The notes beneath the pieces are model-generated. The model had not been told where the DNA came from and made no database searches. It saw only the letters and a program-made list of their open reading frames with translations. From Garcia nutans (lineage: Eukaryota > Streptophyta > Magnoliopsida > Malpighiales > Euphorbiaceae), in contig CANTUV010000015.1 of NCBI GenBank assembly GCA_947685225.1, positions 9,238,001-9,302,000 on the forward strand: 64,000 bases of DNA, in the 5' to 3' direction. Below, one piece after another: positions 38,427 to 47,438 of the stretch. Made by a program: the position numbers and the translations under genes. Every line of letters begins with the position of its first letter. Position 1 is the stretch's first letter.

Positions 38427-39449
38427 ATGGCTTCCATTCAACATTCCTTAAGGTATGGTACACGATCAAACAATGAATTAATTTCTTACTTTCGAGACAA
38501 TGAGGTTAAGCAAATTCCATTATTACCTGGGATGCATCTCCATCAGAGTTCTAATGAAAAAACACCAGTAAGTATCATTTTGTTGTCTATTTAAATACTT
38601 ATTTACAAAATTTGTTAATATAATTTCATTCATGAAGATTTATATAAATTATACAAAAATAAATATGAAAGTGAATATACAAAAATACATATAAAAAATT
38701 TATGCTGTAAAATTTATAGAAATTAGTACATAAAATATATGAAAAAATTTATTCCGTAAAATTTATAGAAATTAGTACACAAAATATATTTGCAACAAAA
38801 TTTATAGAAATTAGTGCACAAAATATAAATAGAAAAATTTACAAAGTTATGCAGGAAACTTTTGATGTATTAAAATTTATGAATATATATATATAAGAAA
38901 TTATGTAGTAAAAATTATTGTATAAAAATTATTGTACAAGAATATGTAGTAAAATTTATAAAAATTATTGCATGGAAATTTATATGTGTACTTACCTTGA
39001 CTTACCTATATTTGGACAACATGATAGTTTTAATATTAAAGTGGGAGAAAATATTCACAAGGCTCGCAAATGGTATAACCAGGCCCCGCCTGCATTAAAG
39101 AGAATGGTCTGAACGAGGACTTCATATTGCAATTACTAGCCCGGGGTTATCAAATTGATCGGAGTGTGATCTAGGCACTTGCAAAGCAATGGTTGGACAC
39201 AACCCATACTTTCCATTTGCCTATTGGAGAGGTGACAATTGGTCTGGTCGACTTTGCTGCTATAACTGGTCTCCGATGTGATGGAACCCTTATCCCTTTG
39301 ACCAATAATATCTTAAAGGAAGAAGAAATCCAACAGTTGATCAGTGTTAGGCCCCATTATAAAAGATCATATAAAATCAAATATGAGCCCATCCGGAGTA
39401 TTGGGTAAAGTATACCCAACCCGTGTAGGACAAGAGGGCGAAACAGTAC
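38427..39449 (+). pseudogene. Plant-mobile-domain (PMD) gene, 5' part, broken by Athila insertion
   Basis: The ATG at 38427 in ACCATGGCT opens a 47-codon first exon (MASIQHSLRYGTRSN..., ending at 38567) followed by a consensus donor GTAAGT. After an AT-rich intron (its acceptor not fixed), a second exon from about 39060 reads GLNEDFILQLLARGYQID, one stop (TAG 39172-39174), then THTFHLPIGEVTIGL and AAITGLRCDG. This is the conserved core of the aminotransferase-like plant mobile domain (THTFHLP...GE.T.TL.D...L.GL..DG). The coding sequence is cut 40 nt after a second stop by the Athila LTR at 39450. PMD proteins occur both as host genes (MAIN, MAIL1) and inside transposons. Its position antisense to a Tat-like 3'UTR suggests an extra ORF of that element, or a captured copy. 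Confidence 0.65.
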
Positions 39450-39740
39450 TGTTTTATTAGTTTTTGTTATAGTTTTGTGTCTTGTTTGTTATGTTAATTA
39501 TTGTTTTATTTAGGTATTTTGTTAGTTTTAATTGGTTTGTTTAGTGTTTTCTTTAATTGTGTAGTTTTAGTTTATTTCTGTGTTTCTGTCATTTTTGATT
39601 TAATTTTTAGTATGTGTTTATGTTTTGTTGGATATTGTTTATTTAATTATTGTTTAAGTTTTGTTTGCCAGTTTTGTGTAAGGTTAAAACAGCAAGGAAA
39701 CAAATTGAAGATGAAATGGGCAGTAGCTGACACAGGCAGA

Positions 39741-40165
39741 GGACACGGCCAAGTCACTGGCCGTGTCCCATACCAAGATTAAATTGAAGAGCAAGTCCCA
39801 GTAGCAGACACAAGCAAGGGACACGGCCAAGTCATGTGGCCGTGTCCCTCCAAAGAAGAGCAACACGGCCAAGTCACCTTGACTTGGCCGTGTCTCACTT
39901 GTTACCAAAGGAAAGGAAGATCAAAAATTAAATAGAAGCGAACACAGGCAAGGGACACGGCCAAGTCACTGGCCGTGTCCCTCCAAAGTGATCTAACACG
40001 GCCAAGTCAAGCCTCATCTGGCCGTGTCACTCAACCAAAGAAGAAAAGAAGAAATTCTTAAGCAGTAGGTGACACATGCAAGGGACACGGCCGTGTCACC
40101 TGGCCGTGTCCCTCCAACAAGCTCTCACACAGCCGTGTCCCTCATCACCTGGCCGTGTCCTTCAT
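39741..40165. repeat. GGCCGTGTCC / GGACACGGCC hairpin cluster in LTR 1
   Basis: Repeated pairs of GGGACACGGCCAAGTCAC and CTGGCCGTGTCCCTCC form perfect ~10-bp hairpin stems with 8-10 nt loops. At least five such pairs occur within 425 bp. They stand out as GC-rich in A/T-rich DNA. LTR 2 has the same cluster at 52851-53275, and related phrases recur at 46930-47190. Confidence 0.85.
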
Positions 40166-40203
40166 GAACTAATCGCGCACCGAATTTTAAAGCGGACGTT
40201 TCG

Positions 40204-40210
40204 TATAAAA
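40204..40210 (+). promoter_or_regulatory. TATA box of Athila LTR 1
   Basis: TATAAAA in TTTCGTATAAAAGGAAAG, about 40 bp after the hairpin cluster. The equivalent in LTR 2 is 53314-53320. Confidence 0.65.
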
Positions 40211-41175
40211 GGAAAGAGTGAAGCTAGGTTAAAGACTGTTGACGATTTGGAGAATTGTTTTGAGCCGTCAGAGAGAGTGAAGTTAGGGTTTAGCTTGTTT
40301 TCTTGATTTTTGATTTCACTTTTGAATACCTTAGATTATATTAGATTGCTCTAGCCATTGTTTCATCCTTCTTGCAAGATTCGAACAAGAGATTATTCAG
40401 AAGCTTCAAGAAGTTGTAACTTGGTTTTGTTCTTAAACTTATTCTCTTTATTTTTATTGAATGGATATTATCATGTCTATTTCGATTTCTTTAAACATTA
40501 ATGAGATGAATATGTTTGATTGCATTATGAACTAATTTGATCTAGTCTAGGGTTTGTATGGAACTGCTATGATTGTATGAATTGGTTGTTAGTCTTAACT
40601 CAATTATTTCTTTAAGCCTTTATTGAATGAATTATTGCTAATATATAATTGATTGGCCACCAATTGTGTGTTTTAAGGTATTAGATGATGAATCGAGAGA
40701 TGAAGTCTAATGCTGGAACAATTCAATTAAGGAATTAGGTGAATTAGAGATATAACCTATTAAAAAGATTATTTCAATTATAACAAGATTAGTTTTAAGA
40801 GGTTTGAATGCGAGAGCTTATTTCCTTGACTCAATTAATTAAGTTGTTTGAGATTTAATCTTAGAAATTAAATTAGTTAAGTGGAATAACCGTTCATACA
40901 TATGAGTAGTAAAGAAGTACAAACCCTAGACCCTTTTATCAAGTGAATCAAAACATCAGCTTTTATTTACTTTTATCGTATTAAACTTCAATTAAACCTT
41001 TTCATTACTTAGCATTTTAAATTTCTTTAATTACTTGTTACTTTTAATTTGATAATCAATTACCCACTTTGGCTTCCTTGTGAGACGACCTTGGGGCGAT
41101 CACCTTTGCTACAGCTACCTCGTATACTTGCGAGTGACGCTTTGTGGTAGAGTTAATTAGAGCGCAACAAGTTCT

Positions 41176-41193
41176 TGGCGCCGCTGCCGGGGA
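41176..41193 (+). other. Primer-binding site (tRNA-Asp type), first copy
   Basis: TGGCGCCGCTGCCGGGGA is complementary to the 3' end of plant tRNA-Asp with one mismatch. It is the usual primer site of Athila/Tat elements, six bases after the LTR. Confidence 0.9.
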
Positions 41194-41311
41194 GGCTAAT
41201 TGGCGTAATTGTTTATTTAAAAAAAATATATTTTAGATTATTTTTCATTGTTTTCATTTTATTTTATTTGTCTTTTGCTTTTGATATTTCTTTTTCTAGA
41301 AATTTTTGTTT

Positions 41312-42916
41312 ATGCAAGGCAGGAGATCACTCGAAGGAGAGCTACATCCTTTTATTCCAGAAATTCAGAGAGTGAAAAGGAGCAGAGAAGAGTTTGAGCT
41401 CTACACCGGATTTGATACTTCAGAAGAGGACATTTCTGATTTTGAGTCAGAATATGCACAATCAGTTAAAATGGCTGAAGAAAGACAAAGAACCATGAGA
41501 GATTTTGCTAGACCTGTCATTGGGACTTCCACTTCTTGCATAAGACTGACAGACGCAGCAAGGAACTATGAGTTGAAGAACATTCACTACAACATGCTGC
41601 CATCATTCTATGGAGTTCCAAATGAAGATCCTTTGAATTTTATTCGGGATTTCTACTCCACCCTCAACACTTTTTCTTTGGGAGGACTAACAGAAGATCA
41701 GTTGAGGATGAGATGTTTCCCTTATACTTTGAAGGATAGGGCAAAGAGCTGGCTCATGATGTTGCCTAAAAATTCACTGACAACTTGGGAGCAAGTTTAT
41801 AACAAGTTCATGGGCAAGTTCTATTCGCACCAAAAGACAGCTGAGTTGAGAGGGAAGATTGCTACATTCTCTCAGTTTGAAGGAGAGCCATTTCATGAGG
41901 CTTGGGACAGATTCAAGATGCTATTGATCCAGTGTCCACATCATCACTACCCACTTCAACTCCTTAATCAGTTTTTCTATGATGGTCTCACCCAGCAATT
42001 TCAGAACACTGTTGATAATGCAGCTGGGGGAGCCATGGGAGAAAAGACAGCTGATGAGACTTATGAAATCTTTGAGATGTTGGGAGCTAATTCTCAACAA
42101 AAGAGTGTAAGGGGAAGAAGTAAAGGGGTGAATCAATTGGAAGCAAATACTGAAATGGTTAGTCAAATAGCTGAGTTGACAAGGCAGGTTCAGATGCTAA
42201 ACATGAAGAACAATATTTCTTCATCTACTCAAGAAGTGTGTGGAATCTGTGGGACATTTGGGCATGGAGCAAATATATGTCCCTCTGCATATGAGTCTTT
42301 TGGGAATGAAGCTGAGCAAGTTAATGCTATGGGGGGATTTCAACCAAGAGCCAGGAATGATCCTTACTCCAACACTTACAATCTTGGTTGGAGGAGTCAC
42401 CCCAATTTTTCCTGGACAACAAATAATGCTCAACAGCCCTTCCATTTGCTCCAGAGACAGAACCAACAACATGGCCAATCCTCAAATCAAGGTCAGCCTA
42501 AGAGAGAGAGTTTGGAGGAAAGCTTACAGGCTTTTATCCAAGTCAGTGCTAAAAATCAGGAGATGAACAACAAGAGGCTGGATTCCTTGGAAGCATCTTT
42601 TAAGAATGTGGAGACCCAAGTGGGGCAACTTGCACAACAGATGCTGATTCAACAAAAGGGGAAGTTCTCAAGTCAACCTGAGCAGGCACAAGCAGTGACT
42701 GTTCTTAGGAGTGGCAAGGTAATTAATAATAATGTTGAAAATAACTCTGTGAATGCATGTGAGAAAGAAAAGAAAAAGGAAGGAGAATTAGAGAACAAAG
42801 GTGCTGAAGAAGGATCAATGGAGAAGTCCCCTACACCAGATTTACACAAGGCAAGCAATCCATACCGGCCACCTATACCATTCCCTAGCGGGTTGAAGGA
42901 TGATAAAAAAAAATAA
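41312..42916 (+). CDS. gag: Athila gag polyprotein
   Basis: 534 codons from the ATG at 41312 (the frame also runs from TTG at 41306, not a plausible start). It encodes the particle structural protein. A retrotransposon gag domain lies at about residues 106-215 (NEDPLNFIRDF ... AKSWLMMLPKNSLTTWEQ ... FHEAWDRFK). A CCHC knuckle CGICGTFGHGANIC is at about residues 309-322, and a Gln-rich tail is followed by a Lys/Glu-rich linker with NPYRPPIPFPS, the usual bridge to protease in Athila. The frame ends in DDKKK at a nine-A run, and pol continues in the +1 frame. Intact otherwise. Confidence 0.92.
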   Translation: MQGRRSLEGELHPFIPEIQRVKRSREEFELYTGFDTSEEDISDFESEYAQSVKMAEERQRTMRDFARPVIGTSTSCIRLTDAARNYELKNIHYNMLPSFYGVPNEDPLNFIRDFYSTLNTFSLGGLTEDQLRMRCFPYTLKDRAKSWLMMLPKNSLTTWEQVYNKFMGKFYSHQKTAELRGKIATFSQFEGEPFHEAWDRFKMLLIQCPHHHYPLQLLNQFFYDGLTQQFQNTVDNAAGGAMGEKTADETYEIFEMLGANSQQKSVRGRSKGVNQLEANTEMVSQIAELTRQVQMLNMKNNISSSTQEVCGICGTFGHGANICPSAYESFGNEAEQVNAMGGFQPRARNDPYSNTYNLGWRSHPNFSWTTNNAQQPFHLLQRQNQQHGQSSNQGQPKRESLEESLQAFIQVSAKNQEMNNKRLDSLEASFKNVETQVGQLAQQMLIQQKGKFSSQPEQAQAVTVLRSGKVINNNVENNSVNACEKEKKKEGELENKGAEEGSMEKSPTPDLHKASNPYRPPIPFPSGLKDDKKK

Positions 42917-45776
42917 GCAGTTTTCAGATATCTTCAACATGCTATCTAAGGTAAGTATCAACTTACCCTTACTTGAAGCAATTAAGAACATGCCGGCTTA
43001 TGCTAAATTCTTCAAAGAACTGAATACCAAGAAAAAAAGGTATGAGCCGAATGAAAAGGTGATAGTTTCTGAGGTAGCTAGTGCTGTTTTGCAGCATAAA
43101 CTACCTCCTAAGCTAAAGGATCCTGGAAGCTTTATTATTCAAATTGCTATGGGGAATGGAAAATGTACTGATGGCATGTGTGATTTGGGAGCTAGTGTGA
43201 ATTTAATGCCTTACTCTGTGTACCTTGACTTAGAATTAGGGGAACTTAAGCCAACAAAAATGGTGTTGCAATTAGCTGATAGATCTCTTAGATTCCCGAA
43301 AGGGGTTATAGAAGATGTGTTAGTTAAAGTTGGTGGTTTGATAGTACCTGTGGATTTCATTGTTCTTGACATGGAGGTAAGTAATTCTTCACCATCTGCA
43401 CACACCATTTTGCTGGGTAGACCTTTTATGGCGACTACCAATACTTTGATAGATGTTAAGAATGGAAAATTATCAATGACTGTTTTGGGACAAACTGTGG
43501 AATTTTCTATTTTTAACACTTCTCCTATTCCTACAACTGCTTTATATGAGGATTGTTCTTTCATTGATTGTGTTGATGCAGTTGTTTCAGATGTTTTCTT
43601 GCAGACAGGTTCCTCTGATAAATTGGAGCTGGCATTGACTTTGGATAGTGATTTGGAAATTTTTGATGCAGAAATAGCCAGTTGTCTCGAGACCTTAGGA
43701 AGTGCTGAAGTAGAGGAACTTAAGGAGGAGCCAGTTTGTGAACCTTCACCCATTGAAAAAGAAGAGAAGAACCCCTCACTAGAGTTAGAGCTGAAAGAGT
43801 TACCTAAGAACCTGAAATATGTGTTTTTAGGAGATCACAACACTTTACCTGTGATAATATCTAGTGAACTTAGTGAAGGGGAGGAGATGAGGTTGGTGAG
43901 TGAGCTTAAAAGATTAAAGAGAGCAATAGGATGGAGATTGAGTGACATTAAGGGTATTAGCCCTTCCATGTGCATGCATAGAATCATTTTAGAAGAGGGA
44001 GCTAAACCTGTGAGGGAGACCCAAAGGCGACTTAACCCAAATATGAGTGAAGTGGTTAAGAAGGAAGTGCTCAAATTGCTGGATGAAGGAGTAATATATC
44101 CAATTGCTAATAGTGAGTGGGTGAGCCCAGTACATGTATTTCCTAAGAAATCTGGAATCACTGTGGTGAAAAATGAGAATAATGAATTGGTTCCTACTAG
44201 GACTACTACTGGGTGGAGAATGTGCATTGATTATAGGAAGTTGAATAATGCTACAAAGAAAGATCATTTTCCTCTTCCTTTTATTGATCAGATGTTAAAT
44301 AAACTTTTTGGACACTCACATTATTGTTTTCTGGATGGCCTTTCAGGTTACTATCAGGTGCCAATAGCTCCAGAGGATCAGTCCAAGACAACCTTTACTT
44401 GCCCTTTTGGGACTTATGCATTTCGACGTATGCCCTTTGGCTTGTGCAATGCACCTGCAACTTTTCAGAGATGCATGATGTCTATCTTCTTAGATATGAT
44501 CGATGATTTTATTGAGGTATTTATGGATAATTTTTCTGTTTTTGGTAATTCTTTTGATAATTGCCTCAATAAACTTGTTCGTGTGCTTGAGAGATGCATT
44601 GAATTTAACCTCACTTTAAGTTGGGAAAAGAGTCATTTTATGGTTACTCAGGGCATTGTCTTAGGTCATGTGGTGTCAAGTAAAGGGATTGAGGTGGATA
44701 AGGCTAAAATTGAATTGATTGCTAAGTTACCCCCACCTACCTCAGTTAAGGGAATAAGAAGTTTTCTAGGGCATGCAGGATTTTACAGGAGGTTTATTAA
44801 GGATTTTTCCAAAATAAGCCAACCATTGTGCCATTTATTGGGGAAAGATGTTTCATTTGAATTTACAGCACAATGCATGCAAGCTTTTAATTCCCTTAAA
44901 GAAAAATTGACTAGTGCACCAGTAATTGTAGCTCCTGTCTGGTCTTTACCTTTTGAAATCATGTGTGATGCATCTAATCATGCAGTAGGAGCTGTTCTTG
45001 GGAAAAGGGTTGACAAATACTTGAGAGTAATTTATTATGCCAGTTTAACCCTGAATAGTGCACAAATGAACTACACCACAACTGAGAAGGAAATGTTAGC
45101 TGTTGTTTTTGCTTTAGACAAATTTAGAGCATATTTAATTGGGTCAAAAATTATTGTGCATTCTGATCATGCAGCTCTTAAATATCTATTAACAAAACAA
45201 CATGCTAAACTGCGCTTAATTAGATGGGTGTTGTTGTTGCAAGAGTTTGATTTCCAAATCAAGGATACTAAGGGTAGTGAGAATGTTGTTGCTGATCACT
45301 TATCCAGATTACCCTTCTTTAGTGAAAATCTTGCATCCGATAACATTTATAAAAATTTAGAAGAATTTCCTGATGAGCATCTGTTTGTGGTGATTAATGC
45401 CCCTTGGTTTGCAGATATTGCTAACTATCTTGCTTGTGGTATTTTGAGATCTAACATGTCCTTTCAAGAAAAGAAAAGGTTTCTACACTTGAGTAAGTTT
45501 TATTTTTGGGATGAACCTTATCTATTCCGGATATGCAAAGATGAGATAGTTCGCAGTTGTGTAGCTGAGGAAGAACAATTGAGTGTTCTTCAATTTTGTC
45601 ATGACCTTCACTGTGGGGGTCATTTTGGAGGAAGAAAGACTACAGAAAAGGTGCTTCAAAGTGGTTTTTACTGGCCTACTTTATTTAAAGATGCTCAAGA
45701 CTATTGTAAGCACTGTGATAGTTGCCAAAGAGTAGGTAACATTGGGAGGAGGAATGAAATGCCCCTTCAGTCATAA
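42900..45776 (+). CDS. pol: Athila pol: protease, reverse transcriptase, RNase H, integrase N-terminus
   Basis: 958 codons. Protease is at about residues 85-185 with the active-site motif DLGAS (95-99) and a LLGRPF flap-side motif. Reverse transcriptase follows (WRMCIDYRKLNNATKKDHF, then HYCFLDGLSGYYQ, then FGLCNAPATFQRCM). Its catalytic box reads FMDN, where active relatives have FMDD, so the second metal-binding Asp is Asn544 (codon 44529-44531). RNase H comes next (VMCDASNH-type, TTEKEMLAVVFALDKFR), then the integrase HHCC zinc region (CHDLHCGGHFGGRKT ... CKHCDSCQR). A TAA at 45774-45776 stops the frame just before the integrase core. It is Athila by gene order, PBS and motif wording. Enzymatically dead as read. 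Confidence 0.92.
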   Translation: MIKKNKQFSDIFNMLSKVSINLPLLEAIKNMPAYAKFFKELNTKKKRYEPNEKVIVSEVASAVLQHKLPPKLKDPGSFIIQIAMGNGKCTDGMCDLGASVNLMPYSVYLDLELGELKPTKMVLQLADRSLRFPKGVIEDVLVKVGGLIVPVDFIVLDMEVSNSSPSAHTILLGRPFMATTNTLIDVKNGKLSMTVLGQTVEFSIFNTSPIPTTALYEDCSFIDCVDAVVSDVFLQTGSSDKLELALTLDSDLEIFDAEIASCLETLGSAEVEELKEEPVCEPSPIEKEEKNPSLELELKELPKNLKYVFLGDHNTLPVIISSELSEGEEMRLVSELKRLKRAIGWRLSDIKGISPSMCMHRIILEEGAKPVRETQRRLNPNMSEVVKKEVLKLLDEGVIYPIANSEWVSPVHVFPKKSGITVVKNENNELVPTRTTTGWRMCIDYRKLNNATKKDHFPLPFIDQMLNKLFGHSHYCFLDGLSGYYQVPIAPEDQSKTTFTCPFGTYAFRRMPFGLCNAPATFQRCMMSIFLDMIDDFIEVFMDNFSVFGNSFDNCLNKLVRVLERCIEFNLTLSWEKSHFMVTQGIVLGHVVSSKGIEVDKAKIELIAKLPPPTSVKGIRSFLGHAGFYRRFIKDFSKISQPLCHLLGKDVSFEFTAQCMQAFNSLKEKLTSAPVIVAPVWSLPFEIMCDASNHAVGAVLGKRVDKYLRVIYYASLTLNSAQMNYTTTEKEMLAVVFALDKFRAYLIGSKIIVHSDHAALKYLLTKQHAKLRLIRWVLLLQEFDFQIKDTKGSENVVADHLSRLPFFSENLASDNIYKNLEEFPDEHLFVVINAPWFADIANYLACGILRSNMSFQEKKRFLHLSKFYFWDEPYLFRICKDEIVRSCVAEEEQLSVLQFCHDLHCGGHFGGRKTTEKVLQSGFYWPTLFKDAQDYCKHCDSCQRVGNIGRRNEMPLQS
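42905..42913 (+). other. Nine-A run at the gag/pol frame change
   Basis: GATGAT plus nine A then TAAGCAG. Gag stops at the TAA here while pol reads on one base ahead. The same nine A occur in the second copy at 56013-56021. Confidence 0.85.
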
Positions 45777-46692
45777 ATTGTTGTTGAACTGTTTGATGTG
45801 TGGGGAATAGACTTCATGGGTCCTTTCCCCAAGTCCTTTGGTTATGAATACATTTTAGTTGCTGTTGATTATGTTTCCAAATGGGTGGAGGCAATCCCCA
45901 CCCGTACTAATGATGCTAATATTGTTGTTAAATTTGTGAAGGAAAATATTCTTAGCAGGTTTGGCACACCAAGGGTGATAGTCAGTGATGGGGGGAGTCA
46001 TTTTTGCAACAGGCTTTTTGAGAAGTTAATGGACAAATCTGGTGTGAAGCACAAGGTGGCAACCCCATACCATCCACAGACTTCTGGGCAAGTGGAAACA
46101 TCCAACAAGCAGCTAAAAGGAATTCTGGAGAAAACAGTCAACACATCCAGGAAGGATTGGGCATGCAGATTGCATGATGCACTATGGGCATATCGGACTG
46201 CTTTCAAAACTCCTCTAGGTATGAGTCCATATCGATTGGTGTTTGGAAAAGCTTGTCACTTACCAGTGGAGTTGGAGCACAGAGCATATTGGGCAATCAA
46301 GACTCTGAATTTGGACTTGGACAAAGCAAAGAGAGAAAGATTTCTGCAATTCAGAGTTAGATGAGCTGAGGAATGAGGCTTATGAGAGCTCGAGAATTTA
46401 CAAGGATCGCACTAAAGCACTTCATGACAGAATTATAGTGCGAAAGACATTGAGTCCAGGTATGAAGGTTTTACTTTTTAACTCACGACTCCGTCTTTTT
46501 CCAGGTAAACTCAAGTCTCGATGGAGTGGTCCTTTCGAGATAACTCAGGTATATCCTTCTGGTGCAATTGAATTACTTAACTCTAGAACAGGTGAGACTT
46601 TCAAAGTGAATGGACAGAGAGTTAAGCCATACAATGAAGGATTTCAGGAAGTGAGGGTCATTGATAGTACTTTGATTCATGATCCCTAGGCC
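45777..46692 (+). pseudogene. Athila integrase catalytic core and C-terminus (broken from pol)
   Basis: In the same frame as pol after the TAA: FDVWGIDFMGPF (first Asp), VSDGGSHFCN (second Asp), TPYHPQTSGQVETSN (Glu), then KTPLGMSPYRLVFGKACHLP, the GPY-like region. Near 46350 a +1 shift moves the frame to ELDELRNEAYESSRIYKDRT, then VLLFNSRLRLFPGKLKSRW and VNGQRVKPYNEG, ending at the TAG at 46687-46689. With one nonsense codon and one frameshift the integrase cannot be made from this copy. Confidence 0.88.
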
Positions 46693-46719
46693 TTGCATGA
46701 TGTCCAGCTATATGACATT

Positions 46720-46750
46720 AAAGAAGCGCTAAATGGGAGGCAACCCATCG
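46720..46750 (+). promoter_or_regulatory. Conserved Athila motif after pol (AAAGAAGCGCT...GGGAGGCAACCCA)
   Basis: AAAGAAGCGCTAAATGGGAG followed by GCAACCCATCGG lies about 30 bp after pol. From memory this phrase recurs at the same place in Athila-type elements. Its role is unknown. Confidence 0.55.
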
Positions 46751-46929
46751 GTTTGCATTTATTTTTCGTAGTTGTAATTTTAAGTTTAGCGAGTTTTGAT
46801 TTATGTTCGGTTTCAATAAATGGACTGTGCTTTGATCGGTTTTTCTTTACTTTGTGTTTCAGGGTGTTTAAAGAAGAAGGTTTGCAAAATTGTTAAAAAA
46901 AAAGAAGTAAAATTAATAAAAAGGCAGTA

Positions 46930-47190
46930 GGTGACACGGCCAAAGGACTTGGCCGTGTCCCTTGGCCGTGTCACACACTGGACACGGCCAAGCTTTTTCA
47001 TAAAAAAAAAAATTGATCATTTTGCAAATTTTATACAGAATTGGACACACCCAGGGGACACGGCCAAGTCACCTGGCCATGTCCCCCAAGATCCTTAGAC
47101 ACGGCCGTGTGCTCTCCACTTGGCCGTGTCCCTCCACTTTCACACACCAACATGGCCAAGTCAACACACACACGGCCGTGTCACCTCAAT
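46930..47190. repeat. Internal copy of the ACACGGCC/GGCCGTGT palindrome cluster
   Basis: Between pol and the 3' ORF, about ten copies of GACACGGCCAAG and TTGGCCGTGTCCC alternate as in the LTRs, though the surrounding sequence is not LTR sequence. Confidence 0.8.
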
Positions 47191-47438
47191 TTTTAACTTT
47201 TAAAAACCCGATTTTGCCCAGTTCTTTTCATAAATCTCTAAACTTTTCTATCTTCGTCTCTCTCGTTCTCTCGTTCTCTGTAACGCCAAAACCCTTGATT
47301 TTTATTTCAAAACTTCAGATCTTCCATTAAAACTTCAAATTTCTTCAACAAAACTTGAGATAATCACTTGAAACTTCCTCTTTACTCATATAATCTTGAT
47401 TTAATTCAGTTTTGGGTGTTAATTTTTCAGATCTCAAG

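Larger units (their letters stand above)
39450..41169 (+). mobile_element. Athila 5' LTR (1.72 kb)
   Basis: It begins TGTTTTATTAG and ends GCGCAACA, six bases before the primer-binding site. The copy at 52560-54278 shares the same ends with about 20 substitutions by eye (around 1.2 percent), so insertion was recent compared with the surroundings. The left flank AGTAC (39445-39449) would be the target duplication; its partner is not visible. It carries a palindrome cluster at 39741-40165 and a TATA box at 40204-40210. Confidence 0.9.

Noticed and set aside
38918..39112. Plus-strand frame upstream of the PMD core as a separate gene
   Set aside because: It begins in AT-rich intron sequence; only its last part (from about 39040) could belong to the PMD second exon.
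39501..39782. Hydrophobic reading frame in the Athila LTR (also 52611-52892)
   Set aside because: T-rich LTR sequence translates to Phe/Leu/Val; it lies before the TATA box and lacks conserved features.
42240..42566. Alternative frame within gag
   Set aside because: Shadow of gag in another frame; it is preserved in copy 2 only because the nucleotide sequence is nearly identical.
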